From Pseudoflavonifractor phocaeensis (GTDB lineage: Bacteria > Bacillota > Clostridia > Oscillospirales > Oscillospiraceae), in contig NZ_JADYTU010000012.1 in NCBI RefSeq assembly GCF_021531375.1, positions 1-58,703 of the forward strand: a stretch of DNA of 58,703 nt, given 5' to 3'. A program made the position numbers and the translations under genes. Each line of letters begins with the position of its first letter. Position 1 is the first letter of the stretch. This document shows, piece after piece, positions 1-7,775 of the stretch. Below the pieces are notes generated by a model. The model made no database searches. It had not been told where the DNA came from and worked only from the letters and a program-made list of their open reading frames with translations.

Positions 1-1675
1 GAGCAGCAGCCACGGGGGCGGCGGCTACGGGGGCCACAGGAGCGGCGGGGCCGTCAGCCTTCTCCACGGACACCTGGAAGGGCTTGCCGTCGATGGTGAC
101 GGTGAAGCTGCCGGTCAGGTCGCCGCCGGGGACGGGCATCTTCAGGTGAGGGGGTTGATAGGTGGCGGCGAAGGGCTGGATGGTACGGGTGGTGTAGCCG
201 GGCACTTCAGGAGCAGGGACGTTGGGATAGTAAACATGGCCCTGCCACGCGGGGACAGGGGACACCTCAGCCTTAGCGGCGGGGGCGGCGGGAGCAGTGT
301 TTTTCACGGGGGCAGCCTCCTTCTTCTTAAACCCGGTGGCACGGTCCTCAAAGAAGGCCATGGCAACCTGGGGGAATGCGATATAGGACAGAACATCTTC
401 GTCACACTTTGCCTTATCGCCCAGTTCCTTCTTGGTCTTCTCGAACTCAGGCGCCAGAGAATCAGCGAAACGGCCCTCGACCACGGGGGTGTCGCCCAAA
501 ATCTTCTTTTGGATCACGGGATCAATGGGGGCGGGCGTACGGCCGTACTCGCCGCGGCAGTAGGCCTTGATCTCCTTGCCGACCACCTTGTAGCGCTCGC
601 CGGCCAGCACGTTCTGGACGGCCTGAGAGCCGACCATCTGGCTGGTGGGGGTGACCAGAGGAGGATAGCCCAGGTCGGCGCGGACCTTGGGCGTCTCGGC
701 CAGAGCCTCGTCCAGCTTGTCGATGGCGTTCATCATCTTCAGCTGGGAGATCAGGTTGGACAGCATGCCGCCCGGGATCTGGTAGTTCAGGCACTGGGTG
801 TCGGTGGCCATGGAGATGGGGTCCAGAGTGCCGTCCTTCAGGAAGTCGGCGCGGACGCCCTTGAAGTAATCGGCCATCTGGATCAGGACCTTATCGTTCA
901 GATCCACCTGATAGCCCAGACCGCGCAGAGCGTAGGCCAGGGTCTCGGTGGCAGGCTGAGCGGTGCCGCCGGACATGGGGGAAATGGCAGTATCCAGCAC
1001 GTCGGCACCGGCCTCCACCGCCTTCAGGCAGGTCATAAAGGCCAGGCCGGTGGTGCAGTGGGTGTGGATGACCAGGGGCAGCTCAGGCACCGCGTCCTTG
1101 ATGGCGGCGGACAGGTCATAGGCCTCCTTGGGACCCATGATACCGGCCATATCCTTGATGCAGATGGACTGAACGCCCATGCTCTTCAGATCCTTGACCA
1201 TCTGGACGTTCTTCTCCAGCGTGTGGACGGGGCTGGTGGTGAAGCAGATGGTGCCGGAAGCGTGGGCGCCCTGCTTGTTGGTCTCGTCAATGGCCACTTC
1301 CAGGTTCCGCACGTCGTTCAGGGCGTCGAAAATACGGATGATATCAATACCGTTTTTCACGGAGTACTCCACAAACTTGCGGACAACATCATCGGGATAG
1401 TGCTTATAGCCCAGGATATTCTGGCCGCGCAGCAGCATCTGGAGCTTGGTGTTGGGCATCTTGGCGCGGATCTTGCGCAGACGCTCCCAGGGATCTTCCT
1501 GCAGATAACGCAGGCAGACGTCGAAGGTGGCGCCGCCCCAGACCTCAGCAGAGTAGAAGCCGGCCTGGTCCATGGTCTCCAGGATAGACTCAAACTTGCT
1601 GTACGGCAGACGGGTAGCGATCAGCGACTGGTTCGCGTCACGCAGCACAGTCTCGGTAAACTGAACTTTTCTCAT
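1..1675 (-). CDS. oadA: Oxaloacetate decarboxylase alpha subunit (carboxyltransferase), 3' end cut by window edge
   Basis: This is the carboxyltransferase subunit of a biotin-dependent, sodium-pumping decarboxylase; it transfers CO2 from oxaloacetate (or a related 2-oxoacid) to biotin. The ATG at 1675 follows a GGAGG at about 1684-1688. The protein opens with the family signature LRDANQSLIATR, then the pyruvate-carboxylase-type TIM barrel including VIHTHCTTGLA and the conserved C-terminal barrel domain (to about residue 460). An Ala/Pro linker is followed by a beta segment (FTVTIDGKPFQVSVEKA) and a second Ala/Pro linker that runs off position 1. The biotin (AMKM) domain expected next is outside the window. 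A lone upstream TATAAT lies at 1702-1707 on the minus strand. The substrate (oxaloacetate versus pyruvate-carboxylase-B-like) is inferred from family. Confidence 0.9.
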   Translation of the reverse strand, partial: MRKVQFTETVLRDANQSLIATRLPYSKFESILETMDQAGFYSAEVWGGATFDVCLRYLQEDPWERLRKIRAKMPNTKLQMLLRGQNILGYKHYPDDVVRKFVEYSVKNGIDIIRIFDALNDVRNLEVAIDETNKQGAHASGTICFTTSPVHTLEKNVQMVKDLKSMGVQSICIKDMAGIMGPKEAYDLSAAIKDAVPELPLVIHTHCTTGLAFMTCLKAVEAGADVLDTAISPMSGGTAQPATETLAYALRGLGYQVDLNDKVLIQMADYFKGVRADFLKDGTLDPISMATDTQCLNYQIPGGMLSNLISQLKMMNAIDKLDEALAETPKVRADLGYPPLVTPTSQMVGSQAVQNVLAGERYKVVGKEIKAYCRGEYGRTPAPIDPVIQKKILGDTPVVEGRFADSLAPEFEKTKKELGDKAKCDEDVLSYIAFPQVAMAFFEDRATGFKKKEAAPVKNTAPAAPAAKAEVSPVPAWQGHVYYPNVPAPEVPGYTTRTIQPFAATYQPPHLKMPVPGGDLTGSFTVTIDGKPFQVSVEKADGPAAPVAPVAAAPVAAA

Positions 1676-1918
1676 GTCAATCGACCTCCGTATTGCTCTA
1701 TATTATAAAGCATGTTTCACAAAAAAGGGTGCGCCCCTTCTGGCAGCGGCATCCACCGGATCGCCGCAAAGGCACTTGTTATCATTTTAGTATATCTTTC
1801 CTCATAAAGCAAGTCCCCTGGTCGGAAGAATCGTTGCTTTTTTCTGCCCTATGTTATCTTTTCTTGCCTGGTTCCCCCGGGTCCCATCCCTCTTTTCCGC
1901 CCGCACCACATCAAAAAT

Positions 1919-2017
1919 GCCGCGACAGAACAACCATGCTCTGCCGCGGCGCCAGTCCGCCGGGAACGTCTCTTTGTCCGGCTGTTTCCAGCACAAAACA
2001 CGAACTATGTTTTGTGC
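1919..2017. other. Intergenic hairpins upstream of oadA
   Basis: The 530-base gap between oadA and the small genes contains no convincing gene. A perfect 10-bp inverted repeat with a 7-base loop lies at 1991-2000 / 2008-2017 (GCACAAAACA ... TGTTTTGTGC). A GC-rich imperfect inverted repeat lies at about 1919-1950. Their role is unknown. Confidence 0.4.
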
Positions 2018-2036
2018 TCCAGTCTGTCATGCACGG

Positions 2037-2063
2037 AAAAAGGGGACCCTGACGGTCCCCTTT
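2037..2063 (-). terminator. Intrinsic terminator of the small-gene locus
   Basis: A 7-bp GC stem (GGGGACC / GGTCCCC) is followed on the minus strand by a run of five T. It lies downstream of the 42-residue gene at 2208-2336. A second hairpin with an 11-bp stem (2126-2136 / 2149-2159) sits between them. Confidence 0.65.
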
Positions 2064-2207
2064 CCACCAATTCTTCAATTCTTCCCTCCGAACCTTCGGT
2101 CCGGCGGGCTTTATCAACAGTTTCACGCCGCAGCGGAACGGCAATATCCCGCTGCGGCGCTCAATCCCCATCCATATCCGCTTCAGACACGGGCCGCGGC
2201 CGCCCCG

Positions 2208-2336
2208 TCACCGGTCACTGCACGGCTCATCCTCGCGGGCATGGGTGTTTTCATAATCAAAGATCAGATCGTCAATATCCACGTCGGGCCGTACCCGGGA
2301 CCAGATATTGTTTACCTCGCGCTTTATCATCGTCAT
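2208..2336 (-). CDS. Small conserved-looking acidic protein, 42 aa, function unknown
   Basis: The 42-codon reading frame begins at an ATG at 2336, preceded by AAGGAG nine bases upstream, a strong Clostridium-type ribosome binding site. The product begins MTMIKREVNNIWSRVRPDVD and ends in a strongly acidic and polar tail (DDLIFDYENTHAREDEPCSDR). I see no membrane segment or known motif. It is the second small frame on a transcript that appears to start at the promoter at 2599-2627 and stop at the terminator at 2037-2063. I do not recognise the family. The case for a gene rests on the ribosome binding site, the promoter and the terminator. Confidence 0.5.
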   Translation of the reverse strand: MTMIKREVNNIWSRVRPDVDIDDLIFDYENTHAREDEPCSDR

Positions 2337-2444
2337 GCTGTTCCACTCCTTTCGATGCTTCCGTTCAAATGGGTATAAAAATACCACCGTCCGCACTGCA
2401 AACGATGGAGGAAAGAATCGTGTTCAGAATTCACCGGCCTGCAC

Positions 2445-2528
2445 TCAGGCCTTTCGTTCACGCACAGTCTGTTCCGATCGCTTGCAGCCAACATAGCCGC
2501 CCTGGGTTACATAATAACCGTACCGCAT
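2445..2528 (-). CDS. Very small protein, 27 aa, unknown
   Basis: An ATG at 2528 is preceded by AAAGAGGTGG about 7 bases upstream. It opens a 27-codon frame (starts MRYGYYVTQGGYVGCKR, ends in charged residues) with a TGA at 2445-2447. It is Tyr/Gly rich at the N-terminus and basic at the C-terminus. It sits about 70 bases into the transcript predicted from the promoter at 2599-2627 and upstream of the 42-aa gene. It could be a genuine microprotein or a leader peptide for the 42-aa gene; a hairpin (GGCCTG / CAGGCC, about 2437-2452) overlaps its stop codon. Confidence 0.4.
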   Translation of the reverse strand: MRYGYYVTQGGYVGCKRSEQTVRERKA

Positions 2529-2598
2529 CCTGTGCCACCTCTTTCCTCAGCAGTTTTAAAATATTTAAGGTAGGACTCTTATCCTTCCTTATTTGATT

Positions 2599-2627
2599 AT
2601 TGTAAACCTAACGTCAGATTTTGTCAA
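2599..2627 (-). promoter_or_regulatory. Sigma-A-type promoter for the small-gene locus
   Basis: On the minus strand TTGACA (2627-2622) is separated by 17 bases from TACAAT (2604-2599). Transcription would start near 2592 and read the 27-aa and 42-aa frames. Confidence 0.65.
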
Positions 2628-2671
2628 GTACTATTTGTTTGTATCATGCAAGTTTTTTATACGAGACGTGC

Positions 2672-2704
2672 AAAACCGGGGACGGAATCCCCATCCCCGG
2701 CTTT
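2672..2704 (-). terminator. Intrinsic terminator of the spore-coat pair
   Basis: Inverted repeat AAAACCGGGGA ... TCCCCGGCTTT; on the minus strand the stem CCGGGGA / TCCCCGG is followed by TTTT. It lies 10 bases beyond the stop of the second coat gene. Confidence 0.7.
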
Positions 2705-2713
2705 GCGTTCCGC

Positions 2714-2971
2714 TCAGTTGGAGGGCTGCTGGTTGGAAAACTTGGTGTAGGCCTGGCTCACCTTGTTCGCCGGAGCCTGCTCCACCTGGTACCAGCCCTT
2801 GGCCTGGGCCAGTTTGAACAGGTCGGTCTGGGTCATGTGACCCTGGTTGAAGATCTTCAGATAGTCGTCCCGCAGGTTGGTGCTGACACACTCAGCGGCA
2901 TAGGCGTCATAGTTGGCGGACATCTTCTTCTCGCTGCAGAGAAAGTCCGTCAGTCGCTCCTGGTCGTTCAT
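2714..2971 (-). CDS. Spore coat protein, CotF-like small helical protein (85 aa)
   Basis: This is a small, helical, Clostridium-type spore coat protein related to the CotF domain. The start is the ATG at 2971, preceded by GAGGAGGG; upstream in-frame codons lack this. The N-terminal segment (LTDFLCSEKKMSANYDAYAAE) resembles the CotF helix in which a small helical domain carries an aromatic/Glu pattern. The C-terminal half has the typical coat motif around AQAKGWYQVEQA. It lies 17 bases downstream of the 61-aa gene and is probably co-transcribed with it. Family assignment is by recognition of the sequence pattern; expression during sporulation is inferred. Confidence 0.75.
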   Translation of the reverse strand: MNDQERLTDFLCSEKKMSANYDAYAAECVSTNLRDDYLKIFNQGHMTQTDLFKLAQAKGWYQVEQAPANKVSQAYTKFSNQQPSN

Positions 2972-2988
2972 TTTGTTTTCCCTCCTCT

Positions 2989-3174
2989 TCAGCGCAGATG
3001 GTTCAGCAGGGTCTTGTAGTTCTGCATGTGCTGGTCGGCACAGCTCTGGAACTTGCTTTTCAGTTCCTGGTCCTGGCACTCCTGGACCGCGGAGAGGTAC
3101 TTACAGTGCAGCACCTTCTCGAAGTCCAGCTGGTCGGACAGGCCGGCCAGTTCCTTGCTGGTCAGATTGGACAT
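2989..3174 (-). CDS. Small spore-coat-associated helical protein (61 aa)
   Basis: The start is the ATG at 3174 behind AAAGGAGGAACG, a very strong ribosome binding site. The 61 residues are almost entirely helical, with a CotF-like repeat (LHCKYLSAVQECQDQELKSK). This gene and the following one look like the two halves of a CotF protein encoded separately, an arrangement common in Clostridia. Function as a coat or coat-morphogenesis component is inferred from family and pairing. Confidence 0.65.
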   Translation of the reverse strand: MSNLTSKELAGLSDQLDFEKVLHCKYLSAVQECQDQELKSKFQSCADQHMQNYKTLLNHLR

Positions 3175-3216
3175 AGACGTTCCTCCTTTATGGCGGGGCA
3201 TCCCCCGTACTGAAGG

Positions 3217-3765
3217 TCAGTTTTGCCCAAAAGACCCGGTCTTATGCGGAACAGTGGGCCGGCCCTCCCGGTCAAAGCTCCAGACCAGATGGGCGCGGCC
3301 CTCCAGACGCTCCAGCCGCGCCAGACAGAACAGGGTCTCCAGCGCCACCGGCCCATCCGTGCGGAAGGGCGCTGCCAGCCGGAAGCCCCCCTGCTCTTTC
3401 CTGCACAGCATGGGTCCCCGGATCTGGCTTCGGAGGACCGGATCCCGGAGCAGCCGCTCAGGGTGCGCCTCACAGTACCAGCGCTCCCCGCCGGCGAAGG
3501 GAAAGGCCAGCGGAGCTTCCGCCCCCGCCACCGGCCAGCACCCTGCCCGCTCCAGATCGCCCTGAGGGATGGTCCGTTTCAGCCGGAGGACGCCCCCCTC
3601 CGGAGCCAGCGTGCCCAGCAGAAAACGGCCGCCCCGCTGTCCCAGCAGCCACGCCTTGTAGAGTCCACGGCCGTCTCCGGGACGGACAGCCTCCAGATGG
3701 ACCCTGGGCCCGTCCCGGCACACGGTCAGCGTCCCGCCGCCCTTCATTTCCAGTTTCTGTTCCAT
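3217..3765 (-). CDS. Hypothetical protein, 182 aa, basic beta-rich
   Basis: I do not recognise this family. The protein begins MEQKLEMKGGGTLTVCRDGP and has a repeated theme of short strands and basic turns (for example GLYKAWLLGQRGGRFLLGTL and LRLKRTIPQGDLERAG). I see no signal peptide or membrane segment. It lies 42 bases upstream of the coat gene pair on the same strand, so it may belong to the same transcription unit. An upstream ribosome binding site (GGAG-rich) is weak. Codon use is GC-rich like the host genes. Confidence 0.65.
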   Translation of the reverse strand: MEQKLEMKGGGTLTVCRDGPRVHLEAVRPGDGRGLYKAWLLGQRGGRFLLGTLAPEGGVLRLKRTIPQGDLERAGCWPVAGAEAPLAFPFAGGERWYCEAHPERLLRDPVLRSQIRGPMLCRKEQGGFRLAAPFRTDGPVALETLFCLARLERLEGRAHLVWSFDREGRPTVPHKTGSFGQN

Positions 3766-3892
3766 CGCTCTCCGCCCCCTCTTCCCCTATTCTATGCCGG
3801 TGGGCGGGGAATTCCACACAGGTTTCACAGGGCGGGCAAACGTTTTCAGCGGCCCGGCAACGTCTCCTGCCATTTTCATGACGGGGGAAATG

Positions 3893-3937
3893 GTTTCTGC
3901 CGTAACGTGATCCATTTTTGCTCAATGCGGCAGAAAC
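3893..3937. repeat. 10-bp perfect inverted repeat, intergenic
   Basis: GTTTCTGCCG (3893-3902) and CGGCAGAAAC (3928-3937) form a hairpin or dyad with a 25-base loop, upstream of the promoter at 3993-4022. A regulatory role is possible; nothing else is seen in 3766-4000. Confidence 0.4.
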
Positions 3938-3992
3938 GGCCATATTCCGGTCCAGTTTGAGATCAGGACTGACGGTTTTATCCTTCGTCAAG

Positions 3993-4022
3993 TTGACGTA
4001 TCCGATACCGGGATGATAGAAT
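3993..4022 (+). promoter_or_regulatory. Promoter for the interrupted signal-anchor gene
   Basis: TTGACG (3993-3998), an 18-base spacer and TAGAAT (4017-4022), directly upstream of the broken gene at 4059. Confidence 0.55.
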
Positions 4023-4058
4023 AATTTCAATGAATCGGGATGGTGAAAAGGTGTGCCC

Positions 4059-4330
4059 ATGAAAAAAGCATAACAGTAATTTTGGGCGCGGCATGCGTGA
4101 TTCTTCTGGCTGTCATGATAATCCAAGTCAGGATCATCTCCCTTGGAAAGGAAGGAAAAACCATCGTTTACACCGTTCCCTTTGATCGTGGGAAGCCGGG
4201 CGCTTCCGCCGCTTCCAATTTGAAACGTGAGTTAGTTCCTCTCTACGGGGATGAGGGCGTCCAAACAGAGCGGCTTCATCGCCAGTGGCAAAGTACAGTT
4301 TACAAGGGACTACACAGGGTAGGTATCTGA
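4059..4330 (+). pseudogene. Signal-anchored small protein, frameshifted and interrupted by the mobile element
   Basis: An ATG at 4059 lies behind AAAAGGTG, but after ATGAAAAAAGC the frame closes at once. One more A in the run at 4062-4067 would give a classical signal anchor (MKKSITVILG, then AACVILLAVMIIQV) and a frame that continues to about 4330. The intact alternative frame begins at 4040 without a ribosome binding site. The frame runs into the left inverted repeat of the mobile element (4296-4315), so its last residues are element DNA. This looks like a host gene damaged twice: a one-base deletion (or a homopolymer sequencing error) and an insertion at its 3' end. Function unknown. Confidence 0.5.
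4296..4315 (+). repeat. Left terminal inverted repeat / attachment half-site
   Basis: CAGTTTACAAGGGACTACAC. It matches the complement of 11890-11909 at 19 of 20 positions. In serine-recombinase elements such inner half-sites are the two arms of attP, here separated by integration. Confidence 0.75.
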
Positions 4331-4348
4331 CGGGAGGGGTGCCGCCAG

Positions 4349-5860
4349 TCAGATTTTCCATGTGATGTTCAAGCTGTCGCTTGTGGCGGCTATGGTGGTG
4401 ATCATCAAATCCACCACACGCCGCTTGTCATCAAAAGATACATTCTCCCAGGTATCGAGGTAGCCGGAAATCTGGCTGACCTGTTCCGGGCTGATGGCCT
4501 CCACAGTCAACTCCGCTATCCTTGCCAGAAGTTCCTGCTTGCGCCCGTCCAGTTCCGCTATCTTCACATTCACATAGGAGAACAGGACATTGTTTGCCCC
4601 CGTCAGACTGTCCACCAGCTTTTCAATCTCGCTGTCTACATGGGCAAGTTCCACTTGCAGGGCGGTGATTTTCGGGTTTGCCTTTGCCGCTTTCTTTTTT
4701 CCTGTCAGCGTCTTGTAGCTTGCCAGCTTCTTTACCATCTGCTGATAAACAACCGCTTCCAGTTCCGAAGTGATGATTTTCCCACAGCCAGGACAGCTTT
4801 TATTGTCCAGCCGTTTCGTGCAGCGGAGATACTGTTTGCCGGAGGGATTGTAGATACTCATAAGAGCATACCCGCAATTCCCGCACTTGATTTTTCCTGC
4901 CAGCCATGTGTGGGTGGCTTTCCGGGCAGACTGGATTTTCATGTTGTTCATCAGCTTCTTGCGGCAGGTCAGCCAGGTGTCGGAGGGGACGATACCCTCA
5001 TGGGGAGCCAGTACCAGCATTTGGTCTTTTAAGTCGTTTTTCTTGCTGGCCTTTACATCTCGCCCTTGATACAGATAGCAGCCGTTCATGCCCGTAAAAT
5101 CGGCAACGTCATTGACAATGACTGTACCTTGACTTTTGAAAAATTCGTACACATCAAGGTCTGCCTGCACATAGACAGGATTGCGTAACATCTGCGCCAG
5201 CGTGGGGCGTATCAGCTCTTTGCCATGGAACAAAATCCCCTGTTCGGCAAAGTACCGGGTAATGTCCCCGTAGGAAGTTGTGGGCTGGGCGTACATCTCA
5301 AACATCAGCCGGATATTGGCCGCTTCCTCCGGGTTTACCACCAGCTTCTTTGTGTTGATACCGTCCATCTTGATAGGCTCCGTATGGAAGCCGTAAGGGG
5401 CTTTCCCGCCCATCTTAAAGCCCCGCTGACTGCGGGAGTAGTAAGCGTCCGTTACCCGCTTCTGTATCGTTTCCCGTTCAAGCTGGGCGAACACGATACA
5501 GATATTCAGCATGGCCCGTCCCATCGGCGTGGAGGTATCAAACTTTTCCGTAGAGGACACAAACTCCACATTGTACTGCTGGAACAGCTCCATCATGTTG
5601 GCAAAGTCCAGAATGGAACGGCTGATACGGTCGAGCTTGTAAACCACGACCTTTGCAATCAAGCCCCGCTTGATGTCCCGCACCAGTTCTTGAAACTTCG
5701 GACGGTCTGTGTTCTTGCCGCTGTACCCTTTGTCTGTGTATTCCTTGCAGTTACCGCCTTTCAACTCGTATTTGCAAAATTCAATCTGGCTTTCAATGGA
5801 AATGCTGTCCTTTTTGTCTACCGATTGTCTTGCATAGATTGCGTCTATCCGATTGTTCAT
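4349..5860 (-). CDS. Large serine recombinase (site-specific integrase of the element), 503 aa
   Basis: This enzyme catalyses integration and excision of the element by serine-mediated strand exchange. The N-terminal resolvase domain holds the nucleophile Ser13 in YARQSVD and the conserved arginines in YKLDRISRS (Arg78, Arg81). A recombinase domain follows (about 165-270, including GKAPYGFH and PTLAQMLRNPVY). Then comes a zinc ribbon near residues 325-365 (CGNCGY ... CPGCG) and a coiled-coil C-terminal part. Length is typical of the TnpX / CTn-type integrases. The start at 5860 follows AAAAGGAGCGACA. Its promoter is TTGATT-17-TATAAT at 5908-5936. It is the leftmost gene of the element. Confidence 0.95.
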   Translation of the reverse strand: MNNRIDAIYARQSVDKKDSISIESQIEFCKYELKGGNCKEYTDKGYSGKNTDRPKFQELVRDIKRGLIAKVVVYKLDRISRSILDFANMMELFQQYNVEFVSSTEKFDTSTPMGRAMLNICIVFAQLERETIQKRVTDAYYSRSQRGFKMGGKAPYGFHTEPIKMDGINTKKLVVNPEEAANIRLMFEMYAQPTTSYGDITRYFAEQGILFHGKELIRPTLAQMLRNPVYVQADLDVYEFFKSQGTVIVNDVADFTGMNGCYLYQGRDVKASKKNDLKDQMLVLAPHEGIVPSDTWLTCRKKLMNNMKIQSARKATHTWLAGKIKCGNCGYALMSIYNPSGKQYLRCTKRLDNKSCPGCGKIITSELEAVVYQQMVKKLASYKTLTGKKKAAKANPKITALQVELAHVDSEIEKLVDSLTGANNVLFSYVNVKIAELDGRKQELLARIAELTVEAISPEQVSQISGYLDTWENVSFDDKRRVVDLMITTIAATSDSLNITWKI

Positions 5861-5889
5861 ATTGTCGCTCCTTTTCTTAAAAAAGAAAC

Positions 5890-5936
5890 GGAGCTGCTGA
5901 CAGTTCTATTATACCGCCAGCAGCCCCGCAAATCAA
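5890..5936 (-). promoter_or_regulatory. Recombinase promoter with flanking inverted repeat
   Basis: On the minus strand TTGATT (5936-5931), 17 bases, TATAAT (5913-5908). An inverted repeat (GGAGCTGCTG at 5890-5899 and CAGCAGCCCC at 5918-5927, one mismatch) brackets the -10 box. It could be an operator for element-encoded control or an RNA hairpin. Confidence 0.55.
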
Positions 5937-5954
5937 TGATGGGTTTGGAAAACC

Positions 5955-6167
5955 TTATGTCCCGGCTTCCTCACTCTCCCGCTTGTCGGCGTACTTGCGG
6001 AACACCTCATAAAGCTGCTGTTCCAGTTCCCGGCGTTTGGCTGCTTCCTGTTCCGGCGTGAACACCGGGGAGAGATTTTCCAGTGTGATTTCCTTTCCCT
6101 GAAAAGTCACGATTTCGATTTCCTTTTTGTATCTGATATTACTTATAAGATCACCTTTCCTTTCCAT
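5955..6167 (-). CDS. Small element protein, 70 aa, unknown
   Basis: This charged helical protein (begins MERKGDLISNIRYKKEIEIV, with a C-terminal stretch of alternating acidic and basic residues) overlaps the relaxase stop by 17 bases and is translated from the same message. Its position between relaxase and recombinase suggests an accessory of mobilization or excision, but no motif is visible. An upstream AAAGGTGATC lies at a usable distance. Confidence 0.65.
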   Translation of the reverse strand: MERKGDLISNIRYKKEIEIVTFQGKEITLENLSPVFTPEQEAAKRRELEQQLYEVFRKYADKRESEEAGT

Positions 6168-7095
6168 GCTGCCGCTGTTGCCGTTTCAGTTCCGCTAAAA
6201 TCTCCGGCGGGATACGGTCAACCAGCCGCCGCATATCGTCCAGTTCGCTTTTTAACTTCGCCCGTTCCATCGTGTCATTCATCTTGCCTTTTTCGCTGGC
6301 CTTTGCCCTGACTTCCAGCTTTTCATTTTCCGCTAACAAGTCATTGATTGTGACCTTGTATTTTTTCAGTTGCCCGGAGAAGTTCTCCATCTGCGGAAAC
6401 CACTTTTTCAGCATGGAGAGGGCTTCCTCTTTCTTCTTTCCGGCGTTCAGCGGGGTAATGCCGGAGAGAACCGCTTCAATGGCCCTCGCCTGTTTGGAGA
6501 GGTTGACCGCCTGTTTGAACAGCCGGGTGGGGATATGCTTCCGGCCCGTCTTGCTGGCGCTTTCCCCACGCTCCAGGTCGGGGTACTGCTCCACCATACA
6601 GGCGTGAAAATCGTCCTGCCACTTCGTCAGATTGGCCCGGTTGCCGATAATTTCTTTGGCGCACAGGCGGTTGTCCTTTGTCAGCGGCACAAAGACCAAG
6701 TGCAGATGGGGCGTTTTTTCATCCATGTGTACCATAGCCGAAACGATGTTCTCCCGGCCCACCCGGTCAATGAGGAAGTCCGCCGCCCTCTGGAAGTAGG
6801 CCGCTATCTCCTTTGGGGACTTGCCCTTGAAAAACTCCGGGCTGGCGGTAATCAGCGTGTCCACAAACCGAGTGCTGTCCTTGCGGGTGCGGCATCTGGC
6901 CTGCTCGATGCGGCTCTGAATGAAATGGTAGTAGCGGCCATCCGGCTTGACGATGTGGAAATTGTACTTGCTCCGGCTGGTGTCAATGTCCGGGTTGCTG
7001 GCGTACTGCTCCTTTTTCCGTTCATGGTGGGCTTCCAGCGGCCCCGCCGGGTGGCCCTTGTGCTTCTCAAATCGCAAAATTGCGTGTTGTGCCAT
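6151..7095 (-). CDS. MobV-type relaxase (Mob/Pre family), 314 aa
   Basis: The relaxase nicks the element's origin of transfer and leads the strand during mobilization. The HUH-like metal site is HMDEKTPHLH, with His123, His130 and His132 and the acidic pair between. The paired His23-His24 lie about where pMV158 MobM carries its His22 nucleophile; this equivalence is an inference from the family. The C-terminal third (about 210-310) is a coiled coil rich in Lys and Glu. Length is typical of compact MobV enzymes on clostridial elements. The start at 7095 is preceded by GGAAAGGAG. It lies downstream of repA and upstream of the 70-aa gene. Confidence 0.92.
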   Translation of the reverse strand: MAQHAILRFEKHKGHPAGPLEAHHERKKEQYASNPDIDTSRSKYNFHIVKPDGRYYHFIQSRIEQARCRTRKDSTRFVDTLITASPEFFKGKSPKEIAAYFQRAADFLIDRVGRENIVSAMVHMDEKTPHLHLVFVPLTKDNRLCAKEIIGNRANLTKWQDDFHACMVEQYPDLERGESASKTGRKHIPTRLFKQAVNLSKQARAIEAVLSGITPLNAGKKKEEALSMLKKWFPQMENFSGQLKKYKVTINDLLAENEKLEVRAKASEKGKMNDTMERAKLKSELDDMRRLVDRIPPEILAELKRQQRQHGKER

Positions 7096-7268
7096 TGAAC
7101 TCCTTTCCCCATTCCATTCCTTTCCGGCGGGTTTTCCCGCCGAAAATATCTCTGATAGGATTGGAATGGAATGAATGTAAATAGATGGTTTTAATCTCTG
7201 TATTTCTATATACCGTCAGATTTCCGTACTTCAAGAGGATTGATTTTCGTACTCGCCAAGTACGGTTT

Positions 7269-7664
7269 TCAGCCCTCCGGCGTACCATAACCGGATTTCT
7301 TGAAGTCGGTGTTTGGAACCGCTTCATAGGATTTCGGGTAAATGCGGTTGGGTTTTCCACAGCCCTGTTTCTGGATTTCCACCAGCCCCGCATACTGCAA
7401 CTCCCGCAGGGTGTTGACCGCTTTCTGCCGCCCGCAGCGGAGCAAAGCGACCACCTCGCAGATGGGGTAGTACAGGTAGACCCGCCCGTACTCGTCCGCC
7501 CAGCCGTTCTTCCGGGACAACTCCGCCCGGCGCAGGACAAAGGCATACAGCACCTTCGCTTCGTTGCTCAAGGGCTGGAATGTGGGTGCTTCAAAAAGGA
7601 AATTGGGGAGCCGGGTGAAACTGAACGCCTTTTCCGGCTGGTGAATATAAATCGTGTTTGTCAT
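7269..7664 (-). CDS. repA: Replication initiator protein A, RepA_N type (131 aa)
   Basis: The protein matches the N-terminal winged-helix domain of RepA_N initiators: it opens with short strands, then the signature around FTRLPNFLFEAPTFQPLSNE, AKVLYAFVLRRAELS, a YLYYP strand and a recognition helix (RCGRQKAVNTLRELQYAGLV). At 131 aa it is only the DNA-binding domain; plasmid RepA proteins are usually longer. On an integrative element it probably supports limited rolling or theta replication after excision, or acts as a DNA-binding accessory. The start is the ATG at 7664. Confidence 0.85.
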   Translation of the reverse strand: MTNTIYIHQPEKAFSFTRLPNFLFEAPTFQPLSNEAKVLYAFVLRRAELSRKNGWADEYGRVYLYYPICEVVALLRCGRQKAVNTLRELQYAGLVEIQKQGCGKPNRIYPKSYEAVPNTDFKKSGYGTPEG

Positions 7665-7775
7665 AGCGTGTTTTGTGGACGGTTAGAGGCCCGTTTTCCG
7701 GGGCGAATGATAAATGATACCAGCCGCCCCGGTTGAGGGCTTGCGGAGCCTTGCAAATCAAGGCTTTTCCCGCTC

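Noticed and set aside
146-1708. 520-residue plus-strand frame opposite oadA
   Set aside because: Composed of Gly/His/Leu/Val-rich low-complexity sequence from antisense codons of the GC-rich oadA gene; no ribosome binding site.
1911-2171. 86-residue minus-strand frame upstream of oadA
   Set aside because: It spans the terminator at 2037-2063 and hairpins, and has no ribosome binding site.
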